Assembly: GCF_900168195.1 (NCBI RefSeq)
Contig: NZ_FUYX01000007.1
Location: 124,001-188,000, forward strand
From: Allobosea thiooxidans
GTDB taxonomy: Bacteria > Pseudomonadota > Alphaproteobacteria > Rhizobiales > Beijerinckiaceae
Direction: 5' to 3'
DNA: 64,000 nt
Part shown: in pieces, positions 1-8,873 of the stretch
How positions within the stretch are numbered: the first letter of the stretch is position 1
Layout of the letters: each line of letters begins with the position of its first letter
The notes under the pieces: generated by a model
Databases searched by the model: none
Seen by the model: the letters and a program-made list of their open reading frames with translations, nothing else
Told to the model about the DNA's origin: nothing
Program-made: the position numbers and the translations under genes

Positions 1-424
1 AGGGCGCGGCGGGGCGGTGCTCCGGGTGGCCCGGCAGATGGATCTTGCGATACTTGCCGACGATCGTGCCTGACTTGTCGACCAGGATCGCGGTGTTGAA
101 GCGGCGCTTGCGGCCTTCCTCGAAGGCGAGCTCGCAATAACCGAGATGGAAGCCGACACCGAGACGCTTGCTCTCCTCGAACAGCGGCGCCGTCTCGTTG
201 GAGGGCATCGCCGTCTCGAAATGGCTGTCGATCTCGGCCTCGTCGTCGATCCACCAATGCGGGAAGAAGGCCGTGAGGGCCGCCTCCGGATAAACGACGA
301 GATCGGCGCCATGCCCCTTCGCCTGCCGCATCAGCTCGACCATGCGGGCAACGGCCGAGGCCCGGCTTTCATCGCGCTGGATCGGACCGAGCTGGGCAGC
401 GGCAACGGTGAGGATGCGGGTCAC
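1..424 (-). CDS. N-carbamoyl-D-amino acid hydrolase-like nitrilase-fold enzyme (partial)
   Basis: N-terminal 141 codons of a carbon-nitrogen hydrolase that continues past the left edge; the half with the nucleophilic Cys is not visible. Two catalytic residues of the nitrilase superfamily can be seen: Glu47 in YPEAALTAFFP and Lys127 in KYRKIHLPGH. These stretches, and RFNTAILVDKSG, resemble N-carbamoyl-D-amino acid hydrolases, which convert carbamoyl-D-amino acids to the amino acid, CO2 and ammonia in the cytoplasm; a beta-ureidopropionase or other amidase remains possible. The GTG start is chosen because GGAG lies 6 bases upstream. It follows the permease genes on the same strand, so it is probably co-transcribed with the importer that supplies its substrate. 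Confidence 0.72.
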   Translation of the reverse strand, partial: MTRILTVAAAQLGPIQRDESRASAVARMVELMRQAKGHGADLVVYPEAALTAFFPHWWIDDEAEIDSHFETAMPSNETAPLFEESKRLGVGFHLGYCELAFEEGRKRRFNTAILVDKSGTIVGKYRKIHLPGHPEHRPAAP

Positions 425-536
425 GTCAGGCTCCGGATACAGATCACCCTGAGAGCAAGGCTTTGAGGGATGGGGCCGGCGCGTCAAGCGCCGGCAATGG
501 ATGGCGTGGGTTGCTTCGGCGGCAGGACGGCCTTGT

Positions 537-1445
537 TCACAGGCTCTTGGCGAGGCGCGGGTCGAGCGAATCGCGCAGGCCGTCGCCGAGCAGATTGACC
601 GCCAGCACGGTGAGCGAGAGGAACACCGCCGGGAATAGGATGATGTGCGGCCGCACCTGCCAGAGCGCCCTGCCCTCGGCCATGATGTTGCCCCAGGAGG
701 GGGTCGCCGGCGGCACGCCCGCTCCGATGAAGGAGAGGATCGCTTCGACGATCATGGCGGAGGCGCAGATATAGGTCGCCTGCACGCTCATCGGCGCGAA
801 GGTGTTGGGCAGGATGTGGCGCCAGATGATGCGCGGGACGCGCGCACCGTTCGCCACCGCCGCCTCGACATAGGGCTGCTCGCGCAGGCTGAGCACGACA
901 CCGCGCACGAGGCGCGCCACGCGCGGGATCTCGGCGATGGTGATGGCGATGATGACGTTCTCGATCGAGCCGCGGGTCAGCGCCATCAGGGCGATGGCAA
1001 GCAGGATCGGCGGGATCGACATCATGCCGTCGATGATGCGCATGATGACGCCGTCGGCCCAGCGGATGAAGCCGGCGAAGAGGCCGATGGCGAGACCGAC
1101 CACCGAGGACAGGATCGCGACGCTGAAGCCGACCAGCAGCGAGACGCGCGCGCCGTAGATGACGCGGGAATAGATGTCCCGCCCCAGCATGTCGGTGCCG
1201 AACCAGTAGAGCTCGGAGGGCACGCGGGTGCGCCGCGACGGTGCGATCGCGGTGGGATCGACGGTGCCGAGCAGCGGGGCGAAGATGCCGATCAACGCCA
1301 TCACCACGAGCAGACCGCCGCCGATCGCGACGGAAGGGTGCCGGCGCAGGTAGCGGCGGAAGCGGGCGGCAGAGCCGAGCGGCGCGGAAGCGGCCTGCTC
1401 CGCACCGGGGGCGGCGGACGCCGCGACGGAAGGCTGAGCAGTCAA
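537..1445 (-). CDS. ABC transporter permease, DppC/OppC type
   Basis: Inner-membrane permease of a peptide-type ABC importer (302 residues, normal for the family). After a soluble N-terminal leader of about 40 residues comes the first membrane segment, then the typical FGTDMLGRDIYSR motif, and the cytoplasmic EAA loop (YVEAAVANGARVPRIIWRHI) that contacts the ATPase. The TTG start is inferred from overlap with the stop of the upstream permease gene (TTGA), a coupling arrangement common in dpp operons; the first in-frame ATG lies well inside the protein. Its partner is the DppB-like permease directly upstream. No ATPase gene is in the window; it may lie beyond the left edge or elsewhere. Confidence 0.88.
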   Translation of the reverse strand: MTAQPSVAASAAPGAEQAASAPLGSAARFRRYLRRHPSVAIGGGLLVVMALIGIFAPLLGTVDPTAIAPSRRTRVPSELYWFGTDMLGRDIYSRVIYGARVSLLVGFSVAILSSVVGLAIGLFAGFIRWADGVIMRIIDGMMSIPPILLAIALMALTRGSIENVIIAITIAEIPRVARLVRGVVLSLREQPYVEAAVANGARVPRIIWRHILPNTFAPMSVQATYICASAMIVEAILSFIGAGVPPATPSWGNIMAEGRALWQVRPHIILFPAVFLSLTVLAVNLLGDGLRDSLDPRLAKSL

Positions 1446-2383
1446 TAGCGGATCCTCGGGTCGACGAGGGTATAGGTCAGGTCGATCAGCAGGTTCACGA
1501 GCACGTAGACCATGCTGAACATCAGGACGACGCCCTGGATGACGGGATAGTCGCGCCGCAGGATCGCATCGACGGTGAGCCGGCCGAGGCCGGGGATGGC
1601 GAAGACGCTCTCGGTGACCACGGCGCCGCCGATCAGCAGCGCGATGCCGATGCCGATGATGGTGACGATGGGCACCGCCGCGTTCTTGAGCGAGTGGAGG
1701 AAGAGCACGTCCTTCTGCGACACGCCCTTGGCCTGGGCGGTGCGGACATAGTCCTGCTGCAGAACCTCGAGCATGGTCGCGCGGGTAATCCGGGCGATCA
1801 GCGCGATATAGACGAGGCCGAGCGTGACGGAGGGCAGGATGAGATTCTTCAGCCAGGGCCAGAAGCCCTGCGCGATCGGCGTATAGCCCTGCACCGGCAG
1901 CCAATCGAGCTTCAGCGCGAACACCCAAGCGAGCAGATAGCCGACGACGAAGACCGGGACCGAGAAGCCGAAGACTGCAAAGGCCATCGCGCTCTTGTCG
2001 ATCCAGGTGCCGGCCTTCCAGGCCGCGACGACACCCATCGGAACCGCCACGACGACGGCGAAGATCAGCGTCAGCACCATCAGCGAGAGCGTCGGTTCGA
2101 TACGCTGGGCGATCAGTTGCGTCACCGGCAAGGAGGTGAAGATCGAGGTGCCGAGATCGCCCTGCAGCACGCGGAACGACCATTCGGCGAAGCGGACGAG
2201 ATAAGGGCGATCGAGCCCCAGGCTGGCGCGGATGCGCTCGACGTCGGCGGGAGAGGCCTGGTCCCCGGCGATGATGGCCGCCGGATCGCCCGGCGCGATG
2301 TAGAGCAACGAAAAGACGAACAGCGCCACGAAGGCCATCACCGGGATGGTCGTGAAGATGCGTCTGACGACGAAAGCTAGCAT
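1442..2383 (-). CDS. ABC transporter permease, DppB/OppB type
   Basis: The second permease of the peptide-type importer, 313 residues with six predicted membrane segments. It opens with the MLAFVVRRIFTTIPV membrane helix characteristic of DppB/OppB and carries the EAA loop DYVRTAQAKGVSQKDVLFLH about 110 residues from the C-terminus; it ends with the family signature LVDPRIRY. Its stop overlaps the start of the DppC-like gene. Upstream is a 132-base gap with a strong stem-loop, then the gene for the binding protein. The substrate cannot be read from the permease; the neighbouring hydrolases suggest carbamoylated or amidated amino acids, or short peptides. Confidence 0.92.
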   Translation of the reverse strand: MLAFVVRRIFTTIPVMAFVALFVFSLLYIAPGDPAAIIAGDQASPADVERIRASLGLDRPYLVRFAEWSFRVLQGDLGTSIFTSLPVTQLIAQRIEPTLSLMVLTLIFAVVVAVPMGVVAAWKAGTWIDKSAMAFAVFGFSVPVFVVGYLLAWVFALKLDWLPVQGYTPIAQGFWPWLKNLILPSVTLGLVYIALIARITRATMLEVLQQDYVRTAQAKGVSQKDVLFLHSLKNAAVPIVTIIGIGIALLIGGAVVTESVFAIPGLGRLTVDAILRRDYPVIQGVVLMFSMVYVLVNLLIDLTYTLVDPRIRY

Positions 2384-2461
2384 GAAGCCGAAGAACCTCG
2401 TTCACAGCGGACGCGGAAGCCGCGGCCCGGTGTTCTTCCGGGTCGCGACGAGGCGAGGTGC

Positions 2462-2479
2462 CGGAGCCGGCCGGCTCCG
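2462..2479. other. Perfect 18-bp palindrome between binding-protein and permease genes
   Basis: CGGAGCCGGCCGGCTCCG reads the same on both strands and has no T-run after it. In binding-protein ABC operons a stem-loop at this place often protects the 3' end of the abundant binding-protein mRNA and lowers permease expression; that role is inferred here. Confidence 0.45.
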
Positions 2480-2515
2480 AAGGGCGGAGCGGCCGCGCCG
2501 CGCCGCCGGATGTCG

Positions 2516-4111
2516 TCAGCCCTTCGAGACGTCCCAGAAGAAGGGCAGCGGGCCGCTGGTGACGCCTTTGACGTTCTTCCGCCAGGCCTGGTAGCCGAGA
2601 TAGAAGCCTGTCGGCGCGAAGACGACGTTCTCGACCGCCGCCTTGTTGAGACGCCCCATCGCCGCCTTCTCCTCGGCCAGGTCCTTGGCGTTGAACCAGT
2701 TGGTGACCTCGGTCTCGACCGCCGGCACATCGGGCCAGCCGAACCAGGCCTTGTCGCCATTGGCGCGGATCGCCGTATAGGCGGCCGGATTGATGCAGTC
2801 GGCGCCGGCATGCCAAGTGTGGAACATGCTCCAGCCCCCCTGCCCCGGCGGCGTTTTCTGGGCGCGGCGCGAGCCGACCGTGCCCCAGTCGGTGGCGACG
2901 AAGTCGACATTCATGCCGATGCTCTTGAGCAGTTCGGCGGTGACGTCGCCCATCGACTTGGTCGCGGCCATGTCCTGTGCGACGATGCAGACGACCGGCT
3001 CGCCCTTGTAGCCGGATGCGGCGAGCAGCTTCTTGGCCTCGGCGACATTGCGCTTCTTCAGGATGTCGCCGCCCTCCTCGGTGTAGAGCGGCGTTCCGGG
3101 TGTGAAAAAGCCCGGCAGCGGCTTCCACAGCTTGTCGTCGTCGCCGACGACGGCACGCATGTAGTCCTCCTGGTTCAGCGCCGTCAGCACGGCTTGGCGC
3201 ACCTTCAGATTGTTGAAGGGCGGGAAGAGGTGGTTCATGCGAAAGGCGCCGACATTGCCGAGCGGATCGCCGATATCGACGTTGATGTCCTTGTGCGCCT
3301 TGAGCACCGGCACGAGATCGGCGAGCGGCGTTTCCCACCAGTCGATCTCGCCGTTCTGGAGCGCGGCGGCGGCCGTCGCCGCATCGGGTATGATCACCCA
3401 TTCGACCCGGTCGACGAGAATGTTCTTGCCGCCGGCGAGCCAGTCCGCCTTCTCGGAGCGCGGCTTGTAGTCCGCGAACTTCTCGAACACCGCCTTGGCG
3501 CCCGGCACCCAGTCGGCACGCAGGAACTTCATCGGGCCGGAGCCGACATATTCGGTGATCTGCTGGAAAGGGTCGGTCTTGGCGATGCGCTCCGGCATGA
3601 TGAAGGAGCAGGGCGCGTTGTTCTTGGCGAGCGCCAGCAGCATCTTCGGGAAGGGCTGCTTCAGCGACCACTTCCAGCTCAGCTCGTCGACCGGAGCGAG
3701 TTCGACCTGAATGGCGCGGATCATCAGGCCCATCGGATCACGCGCCGACCAGCGCACTAGGCTCGCGACGACGTCCTTCGACGTCACCGGCGTGCCGTCA
3801 TGGAATTTGAGGCCGGAGCGCAGCTTGAACGTCCAGGTCAACCCGTCGGAGGAAACCTCCTCGGCCTCGACCATCTGGCGCTGCGGCTGGAACTTGGAAT
3901 CGATGCCGTAGAGCGTGTCCCAGACCAGGGCGGCGGCGTTGCGGACGACATATTGCGTCCCCCAGATCGGGTCGAAATTCGCGAGATTGGCCTGCGGCAC
4001 GAAGCGCAGGGTCTTGCTCGCCCCCTGCGCCAGAGCCGGCATCGCCAGCCCGCCCGTCGCGGCGGCCACGCCGGCGCCCGTTGCGGATTTCAGAAATGTC
4101 CTGCGATCCAT
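2516..4111 (-). CDS. Periplasmic substrate-binding protein, DppA/OppA family (SBP_bac_5)
   Basis: Extracytoplasmic binding protein of the peptide-type importer, 531 residues. The N-terminus MDRRTFLKSATG is a classical twin-arginine (Tat) signal, followed by an Ala/Gly-rich hydrophobic stretch and a cleavage site near ALAQG. The family signature LTWTFKLRSGLKFHDGTPV lies near residue 95, and the body is a normal-length two-lobed SBP_bac_5 fold. Two ATG codons stand in tandem; the second (4111) is preferred because GGGGAG lies 6 bases before it but only 3 before the first. It is the first gene of the transporter group, preceded by a 210-base gap after the amidase gene that probably holds its promoter. 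Confidence 0.93.
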   Translation of the reverse strand: MDRRTFLKSATGAGVAAATGGLAMPALAQGASKTLRFVPQANLANFDPIWGTQYVVRNAAALVWDTLYGIDSKFQPQRQMVEAEEVSSDGLTWTFKLRSGLKFHDGTPVTSKDVVASLVRWSARDPMGLMIRAIQVELAPVDELSWKWSLKQPFPKMLLALAKNNAPCSFIMPERIAKTDPFQQITEYVGSGPMKFLRADWVPGAKAVFEKFADYKPRSEKADWLAGGKNILVDRVEWVIIPDAATAAAALQNGEIDWWETPLADLVPVLKAHKDINVDIGDPLGNVGAFRMNHLFPPFNNLKVRQAVLTALNQEDYMRAVVGDDDKLWKPLPGFFTPGTPLYTEEGGDILKKRNVAEAKKLLAASGYKGEPVVCIVAQDMAATKSMGDVTAELLKSIGMNVDFVATDWGTVGSRRAQKTPPGQGGWSMFHTWHAGADCINPAAYTAIRANGDKAWFGWPDVPAVETEVTNWFNAKDLAEEKAAMGRLNKAAVENVVFAPTGFYLGYQAWRKNVKGVTSGPLPFFWDVSKG

Positions 4112-4324
4112 CATGCTCTCCCCTGAAGCGGCGCCTCTAGACGGGCTGCCTTGGCGCGAGTTTGGGCAGAAAAATCCTGCCTGACAACACGCGGCGCCGC
4201 CCGGTCGAGGTAAATCGCCCGCCTGCAGGGTTCGTGCCAGACGGAACTTCTGCAGGGGGATCCGACGTTTTCGCTTCGCCGACGCGCCATTTCGGCCCGA
4301 TCCGCGAACAGCAAAGAAACGCGA

Positions 4325-5737
4325 CTAGATCGGCTGGACCGGCTCGTCGACCCGCGCGAAGGGCCTCGCCTGCTCGAAAGCTGCTGCCGCGCGCAGCACC
4401 AGCGCATCCTTGCCGAAGGCCCCGACGATCTGGAGTCCTGCGGGCAAGCCCGCCTGGGTCAGGCCACACGGCACGGAGACGGCCGGCTGTTCGGTGATGT
4501 TGAAGGGGTAGGTGAAGGGCGTCCAGCGCGTCCAGTCCTCGCCATAGGCGCCGTGCTCCGGCGTGTTGCGCCCCACGGCGAAGGCCGGCAGCGGCAGGGT
4601 CGGCGTCAGCAGCAGGTCGTAGCGCGCATGGAACTGCGCCATGCGGTGGGCCAGCGCGTTGCGCTGGTTGAGCAGCGCATCCACATATACTGAGGCCGCA
4701 ATGCCCTCGCCTTGTTCGGCGACAGCGACCAGGCCGGGATCCATCTGCGCCCGCCCGCCGGCGTCGACGCTGCGCAGCGCCAGCGCCGCGCCCGAGGCCC
4801 AGATCGTCATCAGCGTCTCGATCGGATCGGCGAAGCCCGGATCGACTTCCTCCACCGTCGCGCCGAGCTCGGCGAAGACCTGCGCAGCAGCAGCGGTGAG
4901 CGAGGCGATCTCCGGGTCGACCGTCACGTCCTGGCCCAGCCGCGGCGACCAGGCGACGCGCAGGCCCCTGACCCCGCCCTTCAGCCCGTCGACATAGTCG
5001 GGCGGGCGGCCCGTCAGCGCCGTCATGTCACGCGCGTCGGGCTGACCGATCACCTTCATCGCCAGCGCCGTGTCGGTGACGGTGCGGGTCAGCGGGCCGA
5101 GATGGGCAAGGAAGCCCATCACCGAGATCGGCCAGGCCGGGACGCGGCCATAGCTCGGCTTCAGGCCCACGACGCCGGTGAAAGCTGCGGGGATACGGAT
5201 GGAGCCAGCCCCGTCAGTCCCCATATGAAGACAGCCGAGATTGAGCGCGGCGCAGACCGCCGCTCCCGACGAGGAGCCACCCGGCCCGGTGCCGGTGTTC
5301 CAGGGATTGCGGGTGATCCCGGTCGCCGGCGAGTCGCCGACGCCCTTCCAGCCATATTCCGGCATGGTGGTCTTGCCGAGGAAGACCGTCCCAGCCTCGC
5401 GCAGACGCGCCGTGATGGGCGAATCCTCGGCGAAGGGTGCGTCGGAGGCGATGGCCGAGCCGCGCCGCATCGACCAGCCGGCGACACCGAGATTATCCTT
5501 GATGGTGACGGGCACGCCGTCGAGCGGGCCGATCGCCTCGCCCTTCAGCCAGCGCGCCTGCGAGGCTTCGGCCATGGCCAGCGTCACGGCCTCGTCGCGG
5601 ACGGCGAAGGCGTTGACCGCCGGCTCGAAGCGCTCGATGCGCGCCAGCGCATCCTTGGCGACCTCGACGGGGGAAAGTTCCTTGCTGGCATAGAGCGGGC
5701 CGAGCTCGGCGGCGGAAAGCGAGGCGATCGTCGTCAT
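4325..5737 (-). CDS. Amidase (amidase-signature family)
   Basis: Cytoplasmic amidase-signature hydrolase of 470 residues, the usual length. The Ser-cisSer-Lys triad is visible: Lys80 in PVTIKDN, the GGSSSG loop around Ser155 and the nucleophile Ser179 in TDGAGSIRIP. Such enzymes hydrolyse amides, carbamates or ureido compounds; without a linked gatB/gatC this is a catabolic amidase and not the glutamyl-tRNA amidotransferase subunit GatA. It lies between an M20 carbamoyl-amino-acid hydrolase and the importer genes, all on the minus strand, which suggests a shared role in using amide or carbamoyl nitrogen. The exact substrate is unknown. Confidence 0.88.
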   Translation of the reverse strand: MTTIASLSAAELGPLYASKELSPVEVAKDALARIERFEPAVNAFAVRDEAVTLAMAEASQARWLKGEAIGPLDGVPVTIKDNLGVAGWSMRRGSAIASDAPFAEDSPITARLREAGTVFLGKTTMPEYGWKGVGDSPATGITRNPWNTGTGPGGSSSGAAVCAALNLGCLHMGTDGAGSIRIPAAFTGVVGLKPSYGRVPAWPISVMGFLAHLGPLTRTVTDTALAMKVIGQPDARDMTALTGRPPDYVDGLKGGVRGLRVAWSPRLGQDVTVDPEIASLTAAAAQVFAELGATVEEVDPGFADPIETLMTIWASGAALALRSVDAGGRAQMDPGLVAVAEQGEGIAASVYVDALLNQRNALAHRMAQFHARYDLLLTPTLPLPAFAVGRNTPEHGAYGEDWTRWTPFTYPFNITEQPAVSVPCGLTQAGLPAGLQIVGAFGKDALVLRAAAAFEQARPFARVDEPVQPI

Positions 5738-5770
5738 CGAAGCTCCTTTTACGGCCTCATCGAATTTCGA

Positions 5771-5884
5771 GGCCTCATCCTGAGGAGCCGCGTCAGCGGC
5801 ATCTCGAAGGATGTTCCAGATGGTACATGAGCCTCCTGGACCATCCTTCGAGACGGCCCTTACGGGCCTCCTCAGGATGAGGGC
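5771..5884. repeat. Variable-stem palindromic element, family 1 (two half-units)
   Basis: Two half-units in inverted orientation, each framed by CTCATCCTGAGGAG and TCTCGAAGGATG. The inner stems differ (GCCGC/GCGGC on the left, GGCCC/GGGCC on the right) but each pairs with itself. The same frame recurs at 41361, 43321, 48355 and 55403. Here it fills most of the gap between the M20 hydrolase gene and the amidase gene. Confidence 0.85.
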
Positions 5885-5902
5885 TCACTTGTGCAGGCGC
5901 CT

Positions 5903-7132
5903 TCAGGCGTTCGCGACACGCCAGGCGGTCGTGAGCAGGATGTTGGCGCCGGCGACCATGTCGTCGTCGGTGCTGAATTCGGCCGGGTTATGCGACAGCC
6001 CGCCGATCGAAGGGATGAACACCATCGCCGTCGGGCACAGCCGCGCCATCATCTGCGCGTCATGGCCGGCGCCGGAGATCATCCGACGGATTGGCAGGCC
6101 GAATTCGCCGGCGCTGCGCTCGACCTCGGCGATCAATTCCTCGGCGAAGGGCGTCGCCGGGAAGCGCGCCAGGTCGCGGAAGGAGATCTCGATGCCGTCG
6201 CGCGCGGCAAGCTCGGCGCAGAAGCGGCGCACCGCTTCCTCGGCCTGGGCGAGCGGGGCATCGAGCGGGTTGCGCAGGTCGAGCGTCATCACCACGGTCT
6301 CGGGCACGACGTTGACGTTGCCAGGCTGGGTGCGGATGACGCCGCAATTGGCGAGCTGGTGCGGGATCGTCTTGGTCAGCTCATTGGCGAAGATGTTGAT
6401 GCGGGCGGCGGCGAGGCCAGGGTCCTTGCGGTAGGCCATCGGCGTCGTGCCGGCATGGCTCGGGCGGCCCTTGAGGGTGAGCTCCAGCCAGCAGATCCCC
6501 TGGATGCCGGTGACAGCGCCGAGCCCACCGCCCTCGTTCTCGAGGATGGGACCCTGCTCGATATGCAGTTCGAGATAGGCATGAGCGGGCAGGAAGCCCG
6601 GCCGCTCGGCGCCCTCGTAGCCGATGCGCTTCAATTCGGCGCCGAGCCCGACGCCTTCCGAATCGACCTCCCGATGCGCCGCCTCGACGCTCATGCCGCC
6701 GGCCCAGACATAGGAGCCGAGCATGTCGGGGTGGAAGCGCGCGCCCTCCTCGTTGGTGAAGGCGATCACCGCCATGTCACGCTTCGGCGTCACCCCGGCA
6801 TCGCGCAGCGCGGCCAGGACCTCGACGCCGGCCACGACGCCGAGCGCGCCGTCGAAGCGCCCCCCGGTGCCGACCGTGTCGATATGCGAGCCCATCACGA
6901 CGGCAGGGCCGTCCTCGAGCCCTTTCATGATGCCGACGATGTTGCCGATGGCGTCGACGCGGACGTCGAGGCCGAGCGCCTTCATCTGTCCAACGAGCCA
7001 GTCACGGCCCTGCCGGTCCTCGTCGGTGAGGGCGAGCCGCCGGCAGCCGCCTTCCGGCGTCGCGCCGATCCGGGCGAGCTCGGCCAGGCGCGAGGTCAAT
7101 CTCCCGCCATCGATCCGCAGATTGGTGCTCAT
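5903..7132 (-). CDS. M20-family N-carbamoyl-L-amino-acid / allantoate hydrolase
   Basis: Zinc-dependent amidohydrolase of the M20 hydantoinase/carbamoylase family, 409 residues. Metal-site motifs are in order: GSHIDTVGTGGRFDGALGV (His and bridging Asp), AFTNEEGARF (catalytic Glu), LELHIEQGP (metal His) and, near the C-terminus, SGAGHDAQMMA. It removes the carbamoyl group from N-carbamoyl-L-amino acids, or acts on allantoate or beta-ureidopropionate; sequence alone does not separate these. ATG 7132 is chosen over an upstream in-frame codon because the protein then begins at the conserved N-terminus and GGAGGG lies about 10 bases ahead. It heads the minus-strand catabolic cluster and is divergent from the MATE gene. 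Confidence 0.88.
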   Translation of the reverse strand: MSTNLRIDGGRLTSRLAELARIGATPEGGCRRLALTDEDRQGRDWLVGQMKALGLDVRVDAIGNIVGIMKGLEDGPAVVMGSHIDTVGTGGRFDGALGVVAGVEVLAALRDAGVTPKRDMAVIAFTNEEGARFHPDMLGSYVWAGGMSVEAAHREVDSEGVGLGAELKRIGYEGAERPGFLPAHAYLELHIEQGPILENEGGGLGAVTGIQGICWLELTLKGRPSHAGTTPMAYRKDPGLAAARINIFANELTKTIPHQLANCGVIRTQPGNVNVVPETVVMTLDLRNPLDAPLAQAEEAVRRFCAELAARDGIEISFRDLARFPATPFAEELIAEVERSAGEFGLPIRRMISGAGHDAQMMARLCPTAMVFIPSIGGLSHNPAEFSTDDDMVAGANILLTTAWRVANA

Positions 7133-7278
7133 TGGTTTCAGGCCCTCCGGCAGTCTGCAAGGCAAGATGCAGACCGCAGCGGCGCTTGTCGACCCGCGTC
7201 CAGCGCAACGCCTGTGGGCGCCGCCTGGCGCGATGGTGGCTGTTTTAGCGGCACGATCGACGATAGAAGCGGCAGCCC

Positions 7279-8685
7279 ATGCCGACAGTCGCCGCCGCCC
7301 ACCCCATCCGCCCCTGGCTCACCGAGGCGCGCGCCATGCTCGCCCTGAGCTGGCCGATGGTGCTGACCAATGTCGCCCAGACGGCGATGACCGCGACCGA
7401 CGTCATCATGATGGGCCATCTCGGCCCGGATGCGCTGGCCGCCGGCGCGCTCGGCACCAACCTCTACAATTCCGTGCTGATCTTCGGCATCGGCGTGATG
7501 GGCGCCGTCTCGCCGATGATCGCGATCGAGCTCGGCCGCAACCGGCACGCGGTGCGCGACCTGCGCCGCACGGTGCGCCAGGGCTTCTGGGCCGCTGCCA
7601 CCATGGTCGGGCCGATGTGGCTCCTCCTCTGGCAGGCCGAGTTCATCCTGACTGCGATGGGCCAGGACCCCGGCCTGTCCAAGGCCGCGGCATCCTATCT
7701 CCACACGCTGCAATGGGGCCTGCTGCCCTTCTTCCTGTATCTGTGCTTGCGCGGCTTCGTCGCCGCGCTGCTGCGGCCGCGCTGGGCCTTCGTCGTCGTG
7801 CTGTTCGCCGTCGCCTTCAACGCGCTGGCGAACTGGTGCCTGATGTTCGGGAAGCTCGGTTTCCCGGCGCTCGGCCTGCCCGGCTCGGGGCTGGCGACGG
7901 CCTTGTCGTCGACGCTGATGTTCGCCGGGCTCGCCCTCGTCGTCTCGCTCGACCGGCGCTTCCGGCGCTATCACCTGCTCGGCCGCTTCTGGGTGCCGGA
8001 CTGGTCGCGCTACCGCGTCTTCTGGCGCCTCGGCCTGCCGATCGGCCTGACGCTCGCCTTCGAAGTCGTCATCTTCAACGGCGCCGCCTTCCTGATGGGG
8101 CTGATCGGCGCCAGCTCGCTCGCCGCCCATGCCATCGCGATCCAGATCGCGTCGCTGACCTTCATGGTGCCGCTCGGCATCGGCCAGGCCGGGACGGTGC
8201 GCGTCGGCCGCGCCTTCGGTTCCGGCGACAAGGAGGGCATCCGACGCGCCGGCACGATGGCGCTCATCCTGGCGCTGAGCTTCATGACCTGCACGGCGCT
8301 GCTGATGGCGACCGTGCCGCAATGGCTGGTGGCCCCCTTCCTCGACCGCAGCAAGCCGGGAGCGGAGGCGGTGGCGCAGCTCGCGATGATCTTCCTGTTC
8401 TATGCGGCGGTCTTCCAGATCGCCGACGGCGCGCAGGTGATCGGCTCGTCGATCCTGCGCGGCTTGGGCGACACCCGCCTGCCGATGATCCTCGCCGGCA
8501 TCGGCTACTGGGGCATCGGCCTGCCGCTGTCTGCGGCGCTCGGCTTCCTGACCCCGCTCGCCGGGCGCGGCATCTGGATCGGCCTGGCGATCGGGCTCGC
8601 CGTCGTCGCCGTGATGATGCTGTGGCGCTGGTGGGCGCGCGAAAGGCTGGGGTTGCTCCGCTGGGGGTTGAGGGAGGCGGTCTGA
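7279..8685 (+). CDS. MATE family efflux transporter (NorM-like)
   Basis: Multidrug and toxic-compound extrusion protein, 468 residues with about 12 membrane segments in two homologous halves. The first half begins LALSWPMVLTNVAQTAM, the usual MATE opening, with the DVIMMGHLG motif after it; the second half has FRLGLPIGLTLAFE-like sequence from residue 245 and the conserved QIASLTFMVPLGIGQA helix. It would exchange sodium ions or protons for cationic compounds at the inner membrane. It is divergent from the hydrolase gene, with 146 bases between the starts, and is followed by a perfect 24-bp palindrome. No regulator gene is adjacent. Confidence 0.92.
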   Translation: MPTVAAAHPIRPWLTEARAMLALSWPMVLTNVAQTAMTATDVIMMGHLGPDALAAGALGTNLYNSVLIFGIGVMGAVSPMIAIELGRNRHAVRDLRRTVRQGFWAAATMVGPMWLLLWQAEFILTAMGQDPGLSKAAASYLHTLQWGLLPFFLYLCLRGFVAALLRPRWAFVVVLFAVAFNALANWCLMFGKLGFPALGLPGSGLATALSSTLMFAGLALVVSLDRRFRRYHLLGRFWVPDWSRYRVFWRLGLPIGLTLAFEVVIFNGAAFLMGLIGASSLAAHAIAIQIASLTFMVPLGIGQAGTVRVGRAFGSGDKEGIRRAGTMALILALSFMTCTALLMATVPQWLVAPFLDRSKPGAEAVAQLAMIFLFYAAVFQIADGAQVIGSSILRGLGDTRLPMILAGIGYWGIGLPLSAALGFLTPLAGRGIWIGLAIGLAVVAVMMLWRWWARERLGLLRWGLREAV

Positions 8686-8707
8686 GGCCGCTCCTGGAGC
8701 CGATTCC

Positions 8708-8731
8708 CGCTGTTGCCGATCGGCAACAGCG
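8708..8731. promoter_or_regulatory. Perfect 24-bp palindrome, possible operator or terminator stem
   Basis: CGCTGTTGCCG and its reverse complement meet at a central AT, giving 24 bases without mismatch or loop. There is no T-run after it. It lies 23 bases after the MATE stop. Further downstream TGGCCATCTCG is repeated at 8748 and 8770, 22 bases apart. Confidence 0.4.
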
Positions 8732-8873
8732 TTGCACGGACACAATTTGGCCATCTCGTCTTCACCCCATGGCCATCTCGGGCACCTTGAACGAAGACAC
8801 ATGACGGCGCATGGAACCGCAGCGCCGCCCCGCCGTTGATTTTCGCCCGCCAGCAACACCGAGTTCTCCGTCG

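Noticed and set aside
537..3671. A 1044-codon open frame on the minus strand across the importer genes
   Set aside because: Only its last 302 codons (537-1445) look like a protein, the DppC-like permease. The rest is arginine-rich antiframe sequence over the DppB-like and binding-protein genes, a consequence of high GC content.
5771..5884. Palindromes considered as rho-independent terminators or CRISPR repeats
   Set aside because: No T-tracts follow the stems, copies are scattered singly over 50 kb, and there are no regularly spaced repeats with unique spacers.
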